DNA of 53,086 nucleotides from an uncultured Saprospiraceae bacterium (GCA_937922815.1 CALAJP010000150.1:1-53086), one strand, 5' to 3'; counted from the first letter of the stretch, positions 32,611 through 42,241 are shown. Notes: a model not told the origin generated them from the sequence alone. Numbers and translations: made by a program.

Positions 32611-34581
32611 TTAGTATGATAAAATTTCAAAAGCGGTTCTTCGATTTCTTTGATGCTGTTCGTCAGTACAACTGTTACATTCGCAGTATTCGATGGGGTT
32701 GGACTTTCCATAACCTTTGGCTAATAAACGGTTTGGTAGAATACCTTTGTTTATTAAATAACTAACTGCGGATTCAGCTCTTTTTTGAGATAATTTTTCG
32801 TTAAACTGTGTTTTTCCTCTACAATCAGTATGTGAGTTTAATTGTATTTTGATAGTGGGATTTTGGTTTAATAAAACAGCTAATTCATCTAATGATTGAG
32901 CGGCATCATCCCTAATATTCCATTTGTTATAATCATAGTAAATGCTTTCTAAAACGATTTCTTCATTTGTTTTAATTGGCGTTAAAATCAAATCTAAATT
33001 AAAGTTTAAATCCTTTGAGGTTAAGGCTATATTTTCACTACTAAAAGTATTGATATCATTGAGAAAACCGTTTTTTTCAGCACGTATATTCAAGGTTTCA
33101 TCCTGTTGAACTTCAATTACTAATATCCCATTTTCATCAGTTTTATCATATAAAACGTCGTTAACAAATATATTGACAATAGATAACGTATTGAGTCCTA
33201 CTTTATTTTTTTTATCGCCACTGAGCGTCTGGATAGACAATAGAATTTTTCCTTCACTTACTTCAGGTTCAGAAATATCTGTTGGAGTAGGTTTTTTTAT
33301 CTCAGGGTCTGGAAGGGCTGGAGTTCTCGAAAATTGATAAATATCATCCAAGCCTTGACCTCCTTCACGATTAGAACTAAAATATCCTTTTTGTAGATAA
33401 GGCTTTGTGGTAGATTCTTTGAAATTAATAACATAACCGAAGTCATCTGAAGTCGAATTTAGAGGAGCTTTTAAGTTTTGAGCAGGTCTCCATTTTCCAT
33501 TCGATAGATAAGATTGATAAATATCGTAACCACCCATTCCAACTCTACTATCCGAACTAAAATATAAAGTGTCTTTATCTACAAAAGGAAAGCCTTCATT
33601 TCCATCAGAATTAATACTTCTAGGTAAAACTTTGGGTTCTCCCCAGATACTTCCATTTTTTTCTATTTGATAAATATCTAAGCCGCCCCAACCATCTTTG
33701 TCATCAGAAACAAAAAATAATTTGGAACCATCGTCGTTTCCGAAGCAAGGCATTGTGTAGTTAATCTTACCTGATTGAAAAGGTAACTCTTCAGGTTCAG
33801 ACCATTGGTTATCATACTTAGTAATCATAAATAATCTACAAAATTGATCTGCTTTCTTGTCTTCACTAGCACATTTTACGAAGATTGCTTTCGTATTATC
33901 TTTATTATAAACGATGTGCCCCTCATTACTAGGGGTGTTTACTAGATCGAATGATTTGGTTTGTTTCAGGTTTGACGAATATTGATATATATCCATATAG
34001 TGTTGTCCTGTCCATTTATAGACAGCTCCTTTTTTTTCGTCTCTATCGCTAGTAAAGTAAATAATGTCACCATCAAAATAATTTGCGTATTCTGTAAATG
34101 GAGTATTAATTTGGTTATAATTATTTATTTCAAAACCCGACAAATGTTGTAAGGTATCCCATCTTTGAATCATTTGAATTTGATTCACTATTCTACGGAC
34201 AGACATATTTCCTATTGCATCTCGAAGTTCATCGCACTGTTTTAGAGCTTCTTGGTTTTGGTTAGTACGAATTAGAGCTTGGATATATTGTTCTAAATAT
34301 TCGGGTTTTCTATCTATTTGATGTGCTTTTTTTATCCATTCTACAGAAGCAGAAAATTGGTTGCTTTTTTGATATGCAGTAGCAATCTGGATTGCTTTTT
34401 TTGCTTTTATTTTTTTATCCTTTTCTTTATTAAATTCTTTTTTTAATAAAGGTATAGCATAAGCAAATTGATTGTTTTCAAAAGCAGTAGGACCATCTTT
34501 TACATTTTTGTTAGACGGGTTGCAACCAATAATTAAAACAAAAACGACAATAATAAAACAGTATAAGTTAGATGGTTTCAT
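32611..34581 (-). CDS. PorE-like OmpA-family lipoprotein
   Basis: A 656-residue periplasmic lipoprotein (lipobox LIIGC, Cys20). Order of domains: TPR-like helices (about 30-140); six-bladed WD40-like PD40 propeller (about 150-420; blades with DGDIIYFTSDR, DDGSKLFFVSD, DTLYFSSD, KGYFSSN); a carboxypeptidase-regulatory-like domain (about 445-535); and OmpA C-terminal domain (about 545-656, NSHTDCRGKTQFNEKLSQKR) that binds peptidoglycan. This is the architecture of PorE, a part of the type IX secretion system, but many paralogs share it and no other por gene is near. Confidence 0.85.
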   Translation of the reverse strand: MKPSNLYCFIIVVFVLIIGCNPSNKNVKDGPTAFENNQFAYAIPLLKKEFNKEKDKKIKAKKAIQIATAYQKSNQFSASVEWIKKAHQIDRKPEYLEQYIQALIRTNQNQEALKQCDELRDAIGNMSVRRIVNQIQMIQRWDTLQHLSGFEINNYNQINTPFTEYANYFDGDIIYFTSDRDEKKGAVYKWTGQHYMDIYQYSSNLKQTKSFDLVNTPSNEGHIVYNKDNTKAIFVKCASEDKKADQFCRLFMITKYDNQWSEPEELPFQSGKINYTMPCFGNDDGSKLFFVSDDKDGWGGLDIYQIEKNGSIWGEPKVLPRSINSDGNEGFPFVDKDTLYFSSDSRVGMGGYDIYQSYLSNGKWRPAQNLKAPLNSTSDDFGYVINFKESTTKPYLQKGYFSSNREGGQGLDDIYQFSRTPALPDPEIKKPTPTDISEPEVSEGKILLSIQTLSGDKKNKVGLNTLSIVNIFVNDVLYDKTDENGILVIEVQQDETLNIRAEKNGFLNDINTFSSENIALTSKDLNFNLDLILTPIKTNEEIVLESIYYDYNKWNIRDDAAQSLDELAVLLNQNPTIKIQLNSHTDCRGKTQFNEKLSQKRAESAVSYLINKGILPNRLLAKGYGKSNPIEYCECNSCTDEQHQRNRRTAFEILSY

Positions 34582-34727
34582 ATAAAGAATGGTTCTAAAA
34601 TTAATGGTATCGTTAATTTTTACTCTAATATAAACCTACTAAATTGAACGGCAAAATTGAATTTTTTCTATTGAAAATTTATAATAAAAGACTGAATATG
34701 TAAATTCAATAAGTCCCGAAACTAAAA

Positions 34728-34757
34728 AAGGCTCTTCAACCTAAATTGAAGAGCCTT
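34728..34757 (-). terminator. Terminator of the cold-shock gene
   Basis: A 12-bp stem (AAGGCTCTTCAA with TTGAAGAGCCTT) and a 6-nt loop. On the minus strand it is followed by TTTTT. It lies 26 bases after the stop codon. Confidence 0.9.
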
Positions 34758-34782
34758 AAATTCTTTCGTATTAAATATCGTA

Positions 34783-34977
34783 TTATGCCAAGCTGACATT
34801 AACTGCATTCAATCCTTTGCGACCTTCTTCTACGTCGTAAGAAACTGCGTCTCCTTCTGCGATAGAAATTCCGTTTAATCCTTTAATGTGAACAAATATG
34901 TCTTTACTCCCATCGTCTGGAGTTATGAAACCATATCCTTTGCTGTCGTTGAAAAATTTAACTGTACCGTTACTCAT
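34783..34977 (-). CDS. cspA: Cold-shock domain protein
   Basis: A 64-residue single-strand RNA/DNA-binding protein. RNP1 is SKGYGFI (residues 12-18) and RNP2 is DIFVHI (about 26-31), the standard OB-fold chaperone motifs. It is monocistronic with a strong terminator. Like many cold-shock genes it follows a non-coding stretch (34978-35188, 211 bases) that could hold a long leader; no clear fold is visible there. Whether it is cold-induced cannot be read from the sequence. Confidence 0.95.
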   Translation of the reverse strand: MSNGTVKFFNDSKGYGFITPDDGSKDIFVHIKGLNGISIAEGDAVSYDVEEGRKGLNAVNVSLA

Positions 34978-35188
34978 TTTAAAAAAAATATAAATTGTAA
35001 AAAAGGCGAGATATCAGTATAATATCCCTACCAAGTATTAAAAACGATTAAAAATTTAATATAGTTCCAAAATTACGTATTAAAAATTAGATTTTTTAGA
35101 AATTCTAACCTCTTTTCGTAGATGAAAAAATAATAAAGCACTAAGATACGGCTTTTTTTGCAAAAAAATATTAAAATTTCACTCAATA

Positions 35189-35560
35189 TTATTCTTTTGA
35201 GTGTAATCCAATTTTATTTCCTTCAGAATCTATTATTTGAGCGAAAAAACCAAATTCACCAATATCTGTTTTTGGTATGATAATTTCACCTCCTATAGAT
35301 TTTAAATTTTCTAATTCTGTATTAATTTCTTTAGTATTAAAATAGATTACTATTCCGTCGGTACTCGGATTATATCCTTCTGCTTCAACCAAAGCACCGC
35401 ATGAACCTTCCTCGCCAGCTGTCCCAAACATGTACATTTTACTTTCGTCAGGAACATCAATAGCTTGAAAATTAAGGTTGAACACTGTTTCGTAGAATTT
35501 TTTTGCTCTTTCTATATCTATACAAGGTATTTCTAACCATTGAATATTATTATTTGTCAC
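35189..35560 (-). CDS. VOC-family (glyoxalase-like) protein
   Basis: A 123-residue protein with two betaalphabetabetabeta units. QWLEIPCIDIERAKKFYETVF (residues 5-25) and FAQIIDSEGNKIGLHS (about 106-121) are the typical start and end of vicinal-oxygen-chelate proteins. The metal ligands (H/E) are not clearly complete: the last acidic ligand is N or H in GNKIGLHS. So it may be a binding or resistance protein rather than an enzyme. The substrate is unknown. Confidence 0.8.
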   Translation of the reverse strand: MTNNNIQWLEIPCIDIERAKKFYETVFNLNFQAIDVPDESKMYMFGTAGEEGSCGALVEAEGYNPSTDGIVIYFNTKEINTELENLKSIGGEIIIPKTDIGEFGFFAQIIDSEGNKIGLHSKE

Positions 35561-35592
35561 TGTTTATCATTTTAAATAAATGGTTAAAAAAA

Positions 35593-36246
35593 TTAATTAA
35601 GGACAATAAAAGATATTCCAAAGCTAGGTTTTCTTTTTTGCCCTGTCGGATTAGTGATATCTAATTCATCCGCCAACCTATCTAAACCATACCTTTTTCC
35701 CAAAGGAATTTCAACAAATGGTTTAAGCATAGCAGATACCCGATCGCCGTTTAAAAAATTGAGACTAATAAAAGGTGTAATGGAAAAGACATTATCTTTC
35801 AATAATTCTGACCTTGAGCCAGAATCTACTTTTTGGCTAATTTTTAATCTCGAAAAATTATAATTTACACCTATACTATACCAGCTTTCTGAATATTCTA
35901 AGCCTGTGCTAAAGATCTGATTGTTAGTAGATAATGATCGAGTTGTGGTGGTGTTGTCCGCTTCGTTTATAATCGACTTATTAGTATGGAAAGAGGGAGA
36001 CCAATCAACATTTATAAATATTGGCGAAAAGTCTATTCTAGCTCCTACAATCATTCCATTCGAAAAAGAATAAGGCTTAAACTCGCTATCTAAATCTTTA
36101 TCTTGAGTGTTAAATGCTGTTAAAAGCGAATTTAATTGATGGTTACTATGGAAATTAGCGACATAACCAACTTTAATTCCTGCTTGAGCAACAACAGTTA
36201 GCGATGATAATACTAAAAACAAAAAAAATACTGTTCTTTTAAGCAT
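35593..36246 (-). CDS. Outer-membrane beta-barrel-like protein
   Basis: A 217-residue exported protein. Start at ATG 36246, because the longer frame places 14 residues before an obvious signal peptide (MLKRTVFFLFLVLSSLTVVAQA). The mature part has about 8 amphipathic strands (AGIKVGYVANF, GMIVGARIDF, WYSIGVNYNF, FGISFIVLN with a terminal aromatic-rich strand), typical of small barrels. The family is not recognised. It is divergent from the protease gene. Confidence 0.6.
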   Translation of the reverse strand: MLKRTVFFLFLVLSSLTVVAQAGIKVGYVANFHSNHQLNSLLTAFNTQDKDLDSEFKPYSFSNGMIVGARIDFSPIFINVDWSPSFHTNKSIINEADNTTTTRSLSTNNQIFSTGLEYSESWYSIGVNYNFSRLKISQKVDSGSRSELLKDNVFSITPFISLNFLNGDRVSAMLKPFVEIPLGKRYGLDRLADELDITNPTGQKRKPSFGISFIVLN

Positions 36247-36416
36247 ATTGGTTTTTATTTTTAAATACAAGCCAAACAAATATATCATTAATACTACGTT
36301 TTACTTGCTCGTATGTTTTAAGGCGAATTTACGATTAATACTCAAATTTCATAATAATCAATATGTAATAAAATTCAAATATGTTGATTAATTCATTTTG
36401 ATTGGTTGAAATATTC

Positions 36417-36424
36417 TATTTTTG
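36417..36424 (+). promoter_or_regulatory. -7 promoter box (TATTTTTG) of the protease gene
   Basis: An exact TAnnTTTG match 57 bases before the ATG at 36482. A TTTG at 36397-36400 lies 16 bases upstream, shorter than the usual spacing. Confidence 0.45.
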
Positions 36425-36481
36425 CAAATTCATTCAGTATTTAGGCAATCTACCTTTGATTTTGAAAATATTTTATCATAG

Positions 36482-38011
36482 ATGAATACAGATAATAAAT
36501 TGAAATTTATCCCAATACTTGGAGCTTTTTTATTGCTTTTAGGCTTCGCCATAGGAAAAAAGACAAAATTGACTCCTACTCCAAATATTTCTATAGGTGA
36601 ACTTGCAAATGTGAGCCAAGAAGATTTATTTATTGGTAACCAACCTGTTGAGGAAGTTTTACGATATATTGATTCAAAATATTTTGTACCCATTGACAAA
36701 TCGACCCTTTCGGAATCGGCGATTAGGAGTATAATTCAGCAACTAGACCCTTTTTCCATCTATTTGAGCAAGGACGAACTTTCTTTTGAATCGTTGGATT
36801 TAGCGGGAGAATATGGCGGAATAGGAATTAATACTGTTTCTATCAATGACACTTTTTTTGTAAGTAAAATATTAGAACAAAGCGAGTTAATGCAAAAAGA
36901 TGTAGCAATTGGTGATGCTATAATTGGGGTAGATTCTGTATCTATTATTGGAATGCCTGCTAATAAGGTAAGACAAATGGTTTTTGGTCAACCAGGTACT
37001 GAAATTGCATTATCTATTCTAAAACTAAGTTCTAATGATACGATAGAAGTAAAAGTAAAGAGAGTAACAATTGCGGATGAAGCTATTTCGAGACACTTTA
37101 TGCTAGCGGATGGAATTGGTTACATAAAAATAGATGAGTTTAATAAGTCTACATTTGAAGAATTTATAGATAAAGTGGAGGAGCTAATTCGTCAGCACGA
37201 AATGAAAGATTTAGTGATTGACTTGAGAGGAAATTCTGGAGGATATTTGAACCAAGCAGTGAAAGTGATTAATCAGTTATTTGCAGAAAAAGATTTACTT
37301 ATCGTTTATACTGAAGGTGAAAAATCTCCAAAGAATGAATTTAAAACTACGGGCAATAACTTTTTTGAAATAGGTAAAATAGCAGTTTTAATTGATGAAT
37401 TATCAGCTTCAGCGAGTGAAGTACTTGCAGGAGCAGTACAAGATTTGGATAGAGGAACGATTTTGGGACAAACTTCCTTTGGTAAAGGGTTGGTGCAGAC
37501 CCAATTTAAACTTAAAGATGGTGGTGGATTACGTCTTACTACTGCAAAATACTTTACCCCTTCGGGTAGATGTATCCAAAAAGATTATGATAAGGGAGAT
37601 AGTTTTGAAGCAGATTCTACGGTCTATACAACATCAAAAGGAAGAGAAGTAAACGGAGGAGGAGGAATTGAACCTGATGTTATTGTTGAACAAGAGGAGT
37701 TTGATCTTGATTCGGATAGTTTGGTTTTTGAACAACAAAAAGAAATGGTAAAATACTGTTTTAATCTGTATCTAAATAATCCAATGCAGATAGGTAAAGA
37801 TTCCATCGGTTCTTTTGCAGACGAACAATTCAAAAATTATAAGAATCAATCGAAATATAATTCTTCAAAATTATCTTTTTATGAATCTAAGAGAAAAGAA
37901 TATTTTGTAAACGAAGTATATATGAGATTTTCTAACAAAGAGAGTTATTGGAAAATTGCGGCAGATAATGATAAAGTTATTCATGAAGCGGTAAAAAAAC
38001 TATCACTATAA
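36482..38011 (+). CDS. ctpA: C-terminal processing peptidase (S41 family)
   Basis: A 509-residue periplasmic serine protease. Uncleaved or signal-anchor helix at about residues 9-25; PDZ domain about 95-190 (YGGIGINTVSIND..., GDAIIGVDSVSI); S41 catalytic domain about 200-390. The catalytic Ser/Lys pair is Ser310 in the SASASE block and Lys335 in SFGKGLVQTQ, 25 residues apart as expected. A C-terminal tail of 120 helical residues follows (LYLNNPMQIGKD...). Such proteases trim C-termini of periplasmic or outer-membrane proteins. Strong terminator downstream. Confidence 0.94.
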   Translation: MNTDNKLKFIPILGAFLLLLGFAIGKKTKLTPTPNISIGELANVSQEDLFIGNQPVEEVLRYIDSKYFVPIDKSTLSESAIRSIIQQLDPFSIYLSKDELSFESLDLAGEYGGIGINTVSINDTFFVSKILEQSELMQKDVAIGDAIIGVDSVSIIGMPANKVRQMVFGQPGTEIALSILKLSSNDTIEVKVKRVTIADEAISRHFMLADGIGYIKIDEFNKSTFEEFIDKVEELIRQHEMKDLVIDLRGNSGGYLNQAVKVINQLFAEKDLLIVYTEGEKSPKNEFKTTGNNFFEIGKIAVLIDELSASASEVLAGAVQDLDRGTILGQTSFGKGLVQTQFKLKDGGGLRLTTAKYFTPSGRCIQKDYDKGDSFEADSTVYTTSKGREVNGGGGIEPDVIVEQEEFDLDSDSLVFEQQKEMVKYCFNLYLNNPMQIGKDSIGSFADEQFKNYKNQSKYNSSKLSFYESKRKEYFVNEVYMRFSNKESYWKIAADNDKVIHEAVKKLSL

Positions 38012-38028
38012 GGTTTTAAAAAGTGATA

Positions 38029-38078
38029 AAAAGTAAAACCCCGAATTTCTAATTAGAAGTTCGGGGTTTTACTTTTTA
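38029..38078. terminator. Strong bidirectional terminator
   Basis: AAAGTAAAACCCCGAA (38030-38045) pairs with TTCGGGGTTTTACTTT (38060-38075). The loop continues the stem with TTCT/AGAA. It ends the protease gene and the convergent Cys-rich gene. Confidence 0.92.
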
Positions 38079-38092
38079 TAGAGATATATAAA

Positions 38093-38749
38093 TTATGATT
38101 TTACGATATCCATAAAAGTTTTACGAACATCTAAGATTTCTCCGTCAGCACTTTTTAGATAAACTGTTCCACAATTAGCAGCACAACCTATTTCTTTTTT
38201 CAGGTCGGCACGACTATAATAACCAATTCCACAAGCCTGAATTCCTCTTACACCCAAATAGCAATTTAATTTTTCGTTTTTAGGACATTCAATCATCATT
38301 ACCGTTGCACTAGGATTTTTTTCGATTACATATCTAATGATTTCCATATCTTCTTCTCCGTTTAGGCTGAAGCTAGGAACGTTACAGTTAGAAACAACAG
38401 GCTCTGAATATACTCGTTTAGGTATATCTCTAATAACGCCTCTATCTATTTTGCCAGATCCACAACAAGTATTGCAAGCTTGTAATTGACTCAAATCTAA
38501 AATATATGCTTTCGGATAGCCATTTGACTGTGCTTGAGCAAGTAAATCTTCGAGAGATTGGCTTTCTGTTTTTTCTACATAATAATGAATGAATCCTTGG
38601 TAGTCAGTGTAATACTTTACGTCAGAGAATTGCGAAAAGTAGCCATTCGAAACTTTAGAATTGTAGGCCGCTAACTGAACTACGTTTTGAGATTGAGCAA
38701 TGTTAGCTAGACAAAAAATAGCAAAAAATAAGGTTAATAATCTTTTCAT
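38093..38749 (-). CDS. Secreted Cys-rich protein with SPOR-like N-terminus
   Basis: 218 residues; start at ATG 38749 because the longer frame precedes a clean signal peptide (MKRLLTLFFAIFCLANIAQSQ). Residues about 22-85 (VVQLAAYNSK...YFSQFSDV...PKAYIL) resemble a SPOR domain, the peptidoglycan-binding fold. The C-terminal 120 residues hold nine cysteines (ACNTCC, SNC, IEC, NC, AC, GC, NC), enough for several disulfides or a metal site. I do not recognise the family. It is monocistronic and shares the terminator with the protease gene. Confidence 0.6.
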   Translation of the reverse strand: MKRLLTLFFAIFCLANIAQSQNVVQLAAYNSKVSNGYFSQFSDVKYYTDYQGFIHYYVEKTESQSLEDLLAQAQSNGYPKAYILDLSQLQACNTCCGSGKIDRGVIRDIPKRVYSEPVVSNCNVPSFSLNGEEDMEIIRYVIEKNPSATVMMIECPKNEKLNCYLGVRGIQACGIGYYSRADLKKEIGCAANCGTVYLKSADGEILDVRKTFMDIVKS

Positions 38750-39228
38750 GTTTAAAATTAGAATTTTGGTTTTATAAATTATTAGTTCAAAAATACTTTT
38801 ATTAAAAGAATAGTTCATTAATTTGAAATATTCTTAACGATGCTTAATTTTTCGTTAATTAAAGAATGTTGTTTTTTGAGATTGTGTATGAGTAGTAATT
38901 ACTTAGGAGTAAGAGATTTATTGTTATAAACAATATTTTATATTGACAGCAATATGTATTCCAATTTTACAATAATTAGTAACCTTTTATGATATATTTT
39001 CTTTTGTAGCCGAATATTTTATGTGGGTTAATAAAAAGGAAGTAGAAATAAATAGATCAAAAGTTGAATAAAGTGTAAAAATACTATTTCTTTAACATGA
39101 AATTCGTTGCCTAATTTACCCTAAAACGAAACTTTATATAGAATAAACCTTTCAAATTAGAGAAAAGACAACATTTTCAGTTCCCTTAATCAAAAGATAG
39201 TTATATCTTTGCGAAAAAATGACAATCC
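38750..39228. other. Gap upstream of ffh
   Basis: About 480 AT-rich bases. A -7 box (TATCTTTG, 39204-39211) directly precedes ffh. No SRP RNA (no GGAA-capped long hairpin) or coding frame was found. Confidence 0.45.
39204..39211 (+). promoter_or_regulatory. -7 promoter box (TATCTTTG) of ffh
   Basis: An exact TAnnTTTG match 17 bases before the ATG; implies a leader of only about 10 bases. The -33 element is not evident. Confidence 0.55.
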
Positions 39229-40563
39229 ATGTTTGATAATTTACAAGATAAACTAGACTTAGCCTTTAAGTCGATAGCAGGTCAAGCCAAATTAACAGAA
39301 ATTAATATTGCGACTTCTGTAAAAGAAATCAGAAGAGCTTTGGTTGCCGCTGATGTGAACTATAAAATTGCCAAAGAATTTACAGACAAAGTCAAAAAAG
39401 ATGCTTTAGGTAAGCATAATGTTTTGAAAGCCGTAAAGCCTGGCGAATTGATGGTGAAAATTGTTCAAGATGAGATGACTGAACTCATGGGTGGACAATC
39501 GGTAGGTGCTAACCTAAAAGGAAACCCTGGTATAGTTTTAATCAGTGGACTACAAGGTTCGGGTAAGACTACTTTTTCTGGTAAACTTGCGAATTTCCTG
39601 AAAACTAAAAAAAGAATGCGTCCATTATTGGTAGCCTGTGATGTTTACAGACCTGCTGCCATTGACCAAATTACCGTTCTTGGGGAACAAATTGGAGTAC
39701 CTGTTTTTAAAGATATTGAAAATAAAAATCCTGTTGATATTTCTCAACAAGCAATTGCCTATGCAAAACAGCATGACCACGATGTCGTTATTGTCGATAC
39801 TGCAGGTCGTTTGGCAGTTGATGAAGAAATGATGAACGAGATTGAGGCGGTTAAAAATGCTATCAATCCTACGGAAACGCTATTTGTCGTGGATTCAATG
39901 ACAGGACAAGATGCCGTTAATACAGCTAAAGCATTTAATGAAAAAATCAATTATGACGGTGTTGTATTGACTAAATTAGATGGTGATACACGTGGTGGTG
40001 CCGCTTTATCTGTAAAATACGTTGTCGGAAAACCAATCAAATTTATTTCGATGGGGGAGAAGATGGAGACTTTAGATGTTTTCCATCCAGAGCGTATGGC
40101 TCAACGTATTTTAGGAATGGGAGATATTGTTTCTTTGGTTGAAAAAGCTCAAGAACAATATGATGAAAAAGAGGCAAAAAGAATTGAAAAGAAAATCAAA
40201 AAGAATAAATTTGATTTTAATGATTTCTTGAGCCAATTGAACCAAATCAAAAAAATGGGTGATATCAAAAGTTTGATTGGTATGATTCCAGGGATGAGCA
40301 AAATGACTAAAAATATTGATATAGATGATAAGTCTTTCGGAAAAGTAGAAGCTATCATTTATTCAATGACAAAACAAGAACGTGCCAACCCTGCTCTTTT
40401 GAATATGAGTAGAAAGAAAAGAATAGCAAGAGGTTGCGGTCAAAGTATTCATGATATTAATATGTTTATTAAACAGTTTAATCAAATGAAAAAAATGATG
40501 CACCAGTTGAGTACTAATAAAGGAATGGCAAACTTTATGGCTCAAAATAGCAATAGAAAATAG
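39229..40563 (+). CDS. ffh: Signal recognition particle GTPase Ffh
   Basis: Ffh binds signal sequences at the ribosome and delivers membrane proteins to FtsY. N domain residues 1-90; G domain with GLQGSGKTT (107-115), DTAGR (about 189) and TKLDGDTRGG (about 249); M domain about 300-430, with RGCGQSIHDINMFIKQFNQMKKMM for 4.5S RNA and signal-peptide binding. The methionine-rich finger loop (GMIPGMSKM) is present. Full length at 444 residues. Monocistronic, with a terminator hairpin after the stop. Confidence 0.97.
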   Translation: MFDNLQDKLDLAFKSIAGQAKLTEINIATSVKEIRRALVAADVNYKIAKEFTDKVKKDALGKHNVLKAVKPGELMVKIVQDEMTELMGGQSVGANLKGNPGIVLISGLQGSGKTTFSGKLANFLKTKKRMRPLLVACDVYRPAAIDQITVLGEQIGVPVFKDIENKNPVDISQQAIAYAKQHDHDVVIVDTAGRLAVDEEMMNEIEAVKNAINPTETLFVVDSMTGQDAVNTAKAFNEKINYDGVVLTKLDGDTRGGAALSVKYVVGKPIKFISMGEKMETLDVFHPERMAQRILGMGDIVSLVEKAQEQYDEKEAKRIEKKIKKNKFDFNDFLSQLNQIKKMGDIKSLIGMIPGMSKMTKNIDIDDKSFGKVEAIIYSMTKQERANPALLNMSRKKRIARGCGQSIHDINMFIKQFNQMKKMMHQLSTNKGMANFMAQNSNRK

Positions 40564-40590
40564 GTTTATTAATATTAAGTTTATAACCTT

Positions 40591-40638
40591 AAAAGTCTCA
40601 GAATAAATGTGATATTTACATGTTGTTTTGAGACTTTT
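40591..40638 (+). terminator. Terminator of ffh
   Basis: AAAAGTCTCA (40591-40600) pairs with TGAGACTTTT (40629-40638); T-rich sequence follows. The 28-base loop contains an inner stem (TAAAT/ATTTA). Confidence 0.75.
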
Positions 40639-40671
40639 TACTTTTATTTGATATCGAAAATACCTCGTTTT

Positions 40672-42204
40672 ATGAAATCTTTGTACTGGCTTTTATTTTT
40701 ACCCTTTTTTTTCGCATGTCAATCGGTTCAACACACTAACCAATCAGAAGCTCCTGCAACCAATCAAAGCAACCCCGATAATGTTGCTCATATTCACTTG
40801 TATTTTTTGCAACCTGACACTTACGAACCTGCCAAATCTGCTATCGTATTTGATATTGAAGACAGGAAAGAGGCTGAGAAACTCGCTATTCAACTCAAAG
40901 CCGTATTAGATGCCAAGGGGATTTATGTTCCTGTTGGAAGTATGCCCATGCAAGGCGATTACAAAGACAGTCTTACGCTTCAACATCATTATGAACCTTT
41001 TCCGAAGGAATTACCAGGTTATTCGATGTCCAAGCTGGGAGGTAAATGGTATTATTCGTCAGAAACAGTTCATAAAACACCCATTTGGTATGCTCAAATA
41101 TACAGTTGGCCTGTCAGAAGCTTTAATAAATTACTTTCAGAAATAGGGCTTAGTCATTTAGATAGATTAACAAAAACAGCCATTTCTTTTGCCATTTTAT
41201 TACTCATTACGGGTATTGTATTTTTTATAATCAATCGTTTTCTATTACTACTGGCATCTAATATCAAAAGTTGGTTGTTTAAAAGAATAGAAAGTGACCA
41301 TTTGAGTGAATTGGCAAGAATTATTTCACTGATTATAATGGTACTTTTGATAAGGTTTTTATTACCAGCTTTACAGTTAAAAGTTGAGTTCTCTAACTTC
41401 TTGCACAAATGTTTTTCAATCCTAATTATAAGTTTTTTCATTTTAGGAGGCTTTGTCTTAATAAAGATAGGAATGACCTATTTTGTGATGTTGACGGGTA
41501 AAACAAAAAGCAAAATGGATGACCAGTTGGTTCCCATTGTTCAACGAACGACCCAGTTTTTTGTGGCAGCTTTGGGGATTATTGAAATTTTATCCATTTT
41601 AGAAATCAATGTTACGGCACTTATTGCGGGTATTTCGATAGGCTCTTTAGCCATTGCATTAGCAGCTCAGGATACGATTAAAAACTTATTTGGCTCTGCA
41701 ACTATTTTTATAGACAAACCTTTCCAAATTGGAGATTGGATTCAGGTAGAAGGGGTGGATGGTACCGTAGAAGAAGTGGGCTTTCGATCGACAAGAATAC
41801 GAACATTTGCCAATTCTTTAGTTTATATTCCTAATGGAAAAGTGGCGGATGCAGTCATCAACAACTTTGGATTGCGATTATATAGACGTTTCAAGATGAA
41901 TGTAGGAGTGACTTATAACACCCCTCCCGACAAGATTGAACAGTTTGTAGAATCGCTTCGAGAAATGGTAAAAAAACACCCATCTTGTCATAATGAAAGT
42001 TATCATATTTATGTAAATGGAATGAGTGCTTCGTCTATTGATATTTTGGTGTATGTATTTTTTGATGTGCCTGACTGGGCAGACGAACTCAAAGGAAAGC
42101 AAGAATTGATTTTAGAAATAATGAAAATTGCTCAACAGCAAAATGTTTCATTTGCCTTTCCTTCAACTTCGTTGTATTTTGAAAATGCAGTGCCCAAAGA
42201 ATAG
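40672..42204 (+). CDS. MscS-family mechanosensitive channel with lipoprotein-type N-terminus
   Basis: 510 residues from ATG 40672 (the upstream 21 codons lie in the ffh terminator and are not credible). N-terminal signal with lipobox FFACQ (Cys15), then about 140 periplasmic residues, then membrane helices at about 175-195, 220-240, 255-275 and 300-350. The pore helix block IAGISIGSLAIALAAQDTIKN (about 324-344) and the MscS beta domain (GDWIQVEGVDGTVEEVGFRSTRIRT, about 360-384) are clear. The C-terminal alpha/beta domain follows. The pore helix and beta domain are conventional; the lipidated N-terminal domain is the unusual part. Confidence 0.88.
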   Translation: MKSLYWLLFLPFFFACQSVQHTNQSEAPATNQSNPDNVAHIHLYFLQPDTYEPAKSAIVFDIEDRKEAEKLAIQLKAVLDAKGIYVPVGSMPMQGDYKDSLTLQHHYEPFPKELPGYSMSKLGGKWYYSSETVHKTPIWYAQIYSWPVRSFNKLLSEIGLSHLDRLTKTAISFAILLLITGIVFFIINRFLLLLASNIKSWLFKRIESDHLSELARIISLIIMVLLIRFLLPALQLKVEFSNFLHKCFSILIISFFILGGFVLIKIGMTYFVMLTGKTKSKMDDQLVPIVQRTTQFFVAALGIIEILSILEINVTALIAGISIGSLAIALAAQDTIKNLFGSATIFIDKPFQIGDWIQVEGVDGTVEEVGFRSTRIRTFANSLVYIPNGKVADAVINNFGLRLYRRFKMNVGVTYNTPPDKIEQFVESLREMVKKHPSCHNESYHIYVNGMSASSIDILVYVFFDVPDWADELKGKQELILEIMKIAQQQNVSFAFPSTSLYFENAVPKE

Positions 42205-42241
42205 ATTAAGTAGAGAATTAATAAAAATAAAATTAGATATA

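Noticed and set aside
36430-36699. 89-codon minus-strand frame over the start of the protease gene
   Set aside because: It is the mirror of real coding sequence on the plus strand.
38750-39228. SRP RNA near ffh
   Set aside because: No long hairpin with a GGAA tetraloop or its conserved internal loops is present.
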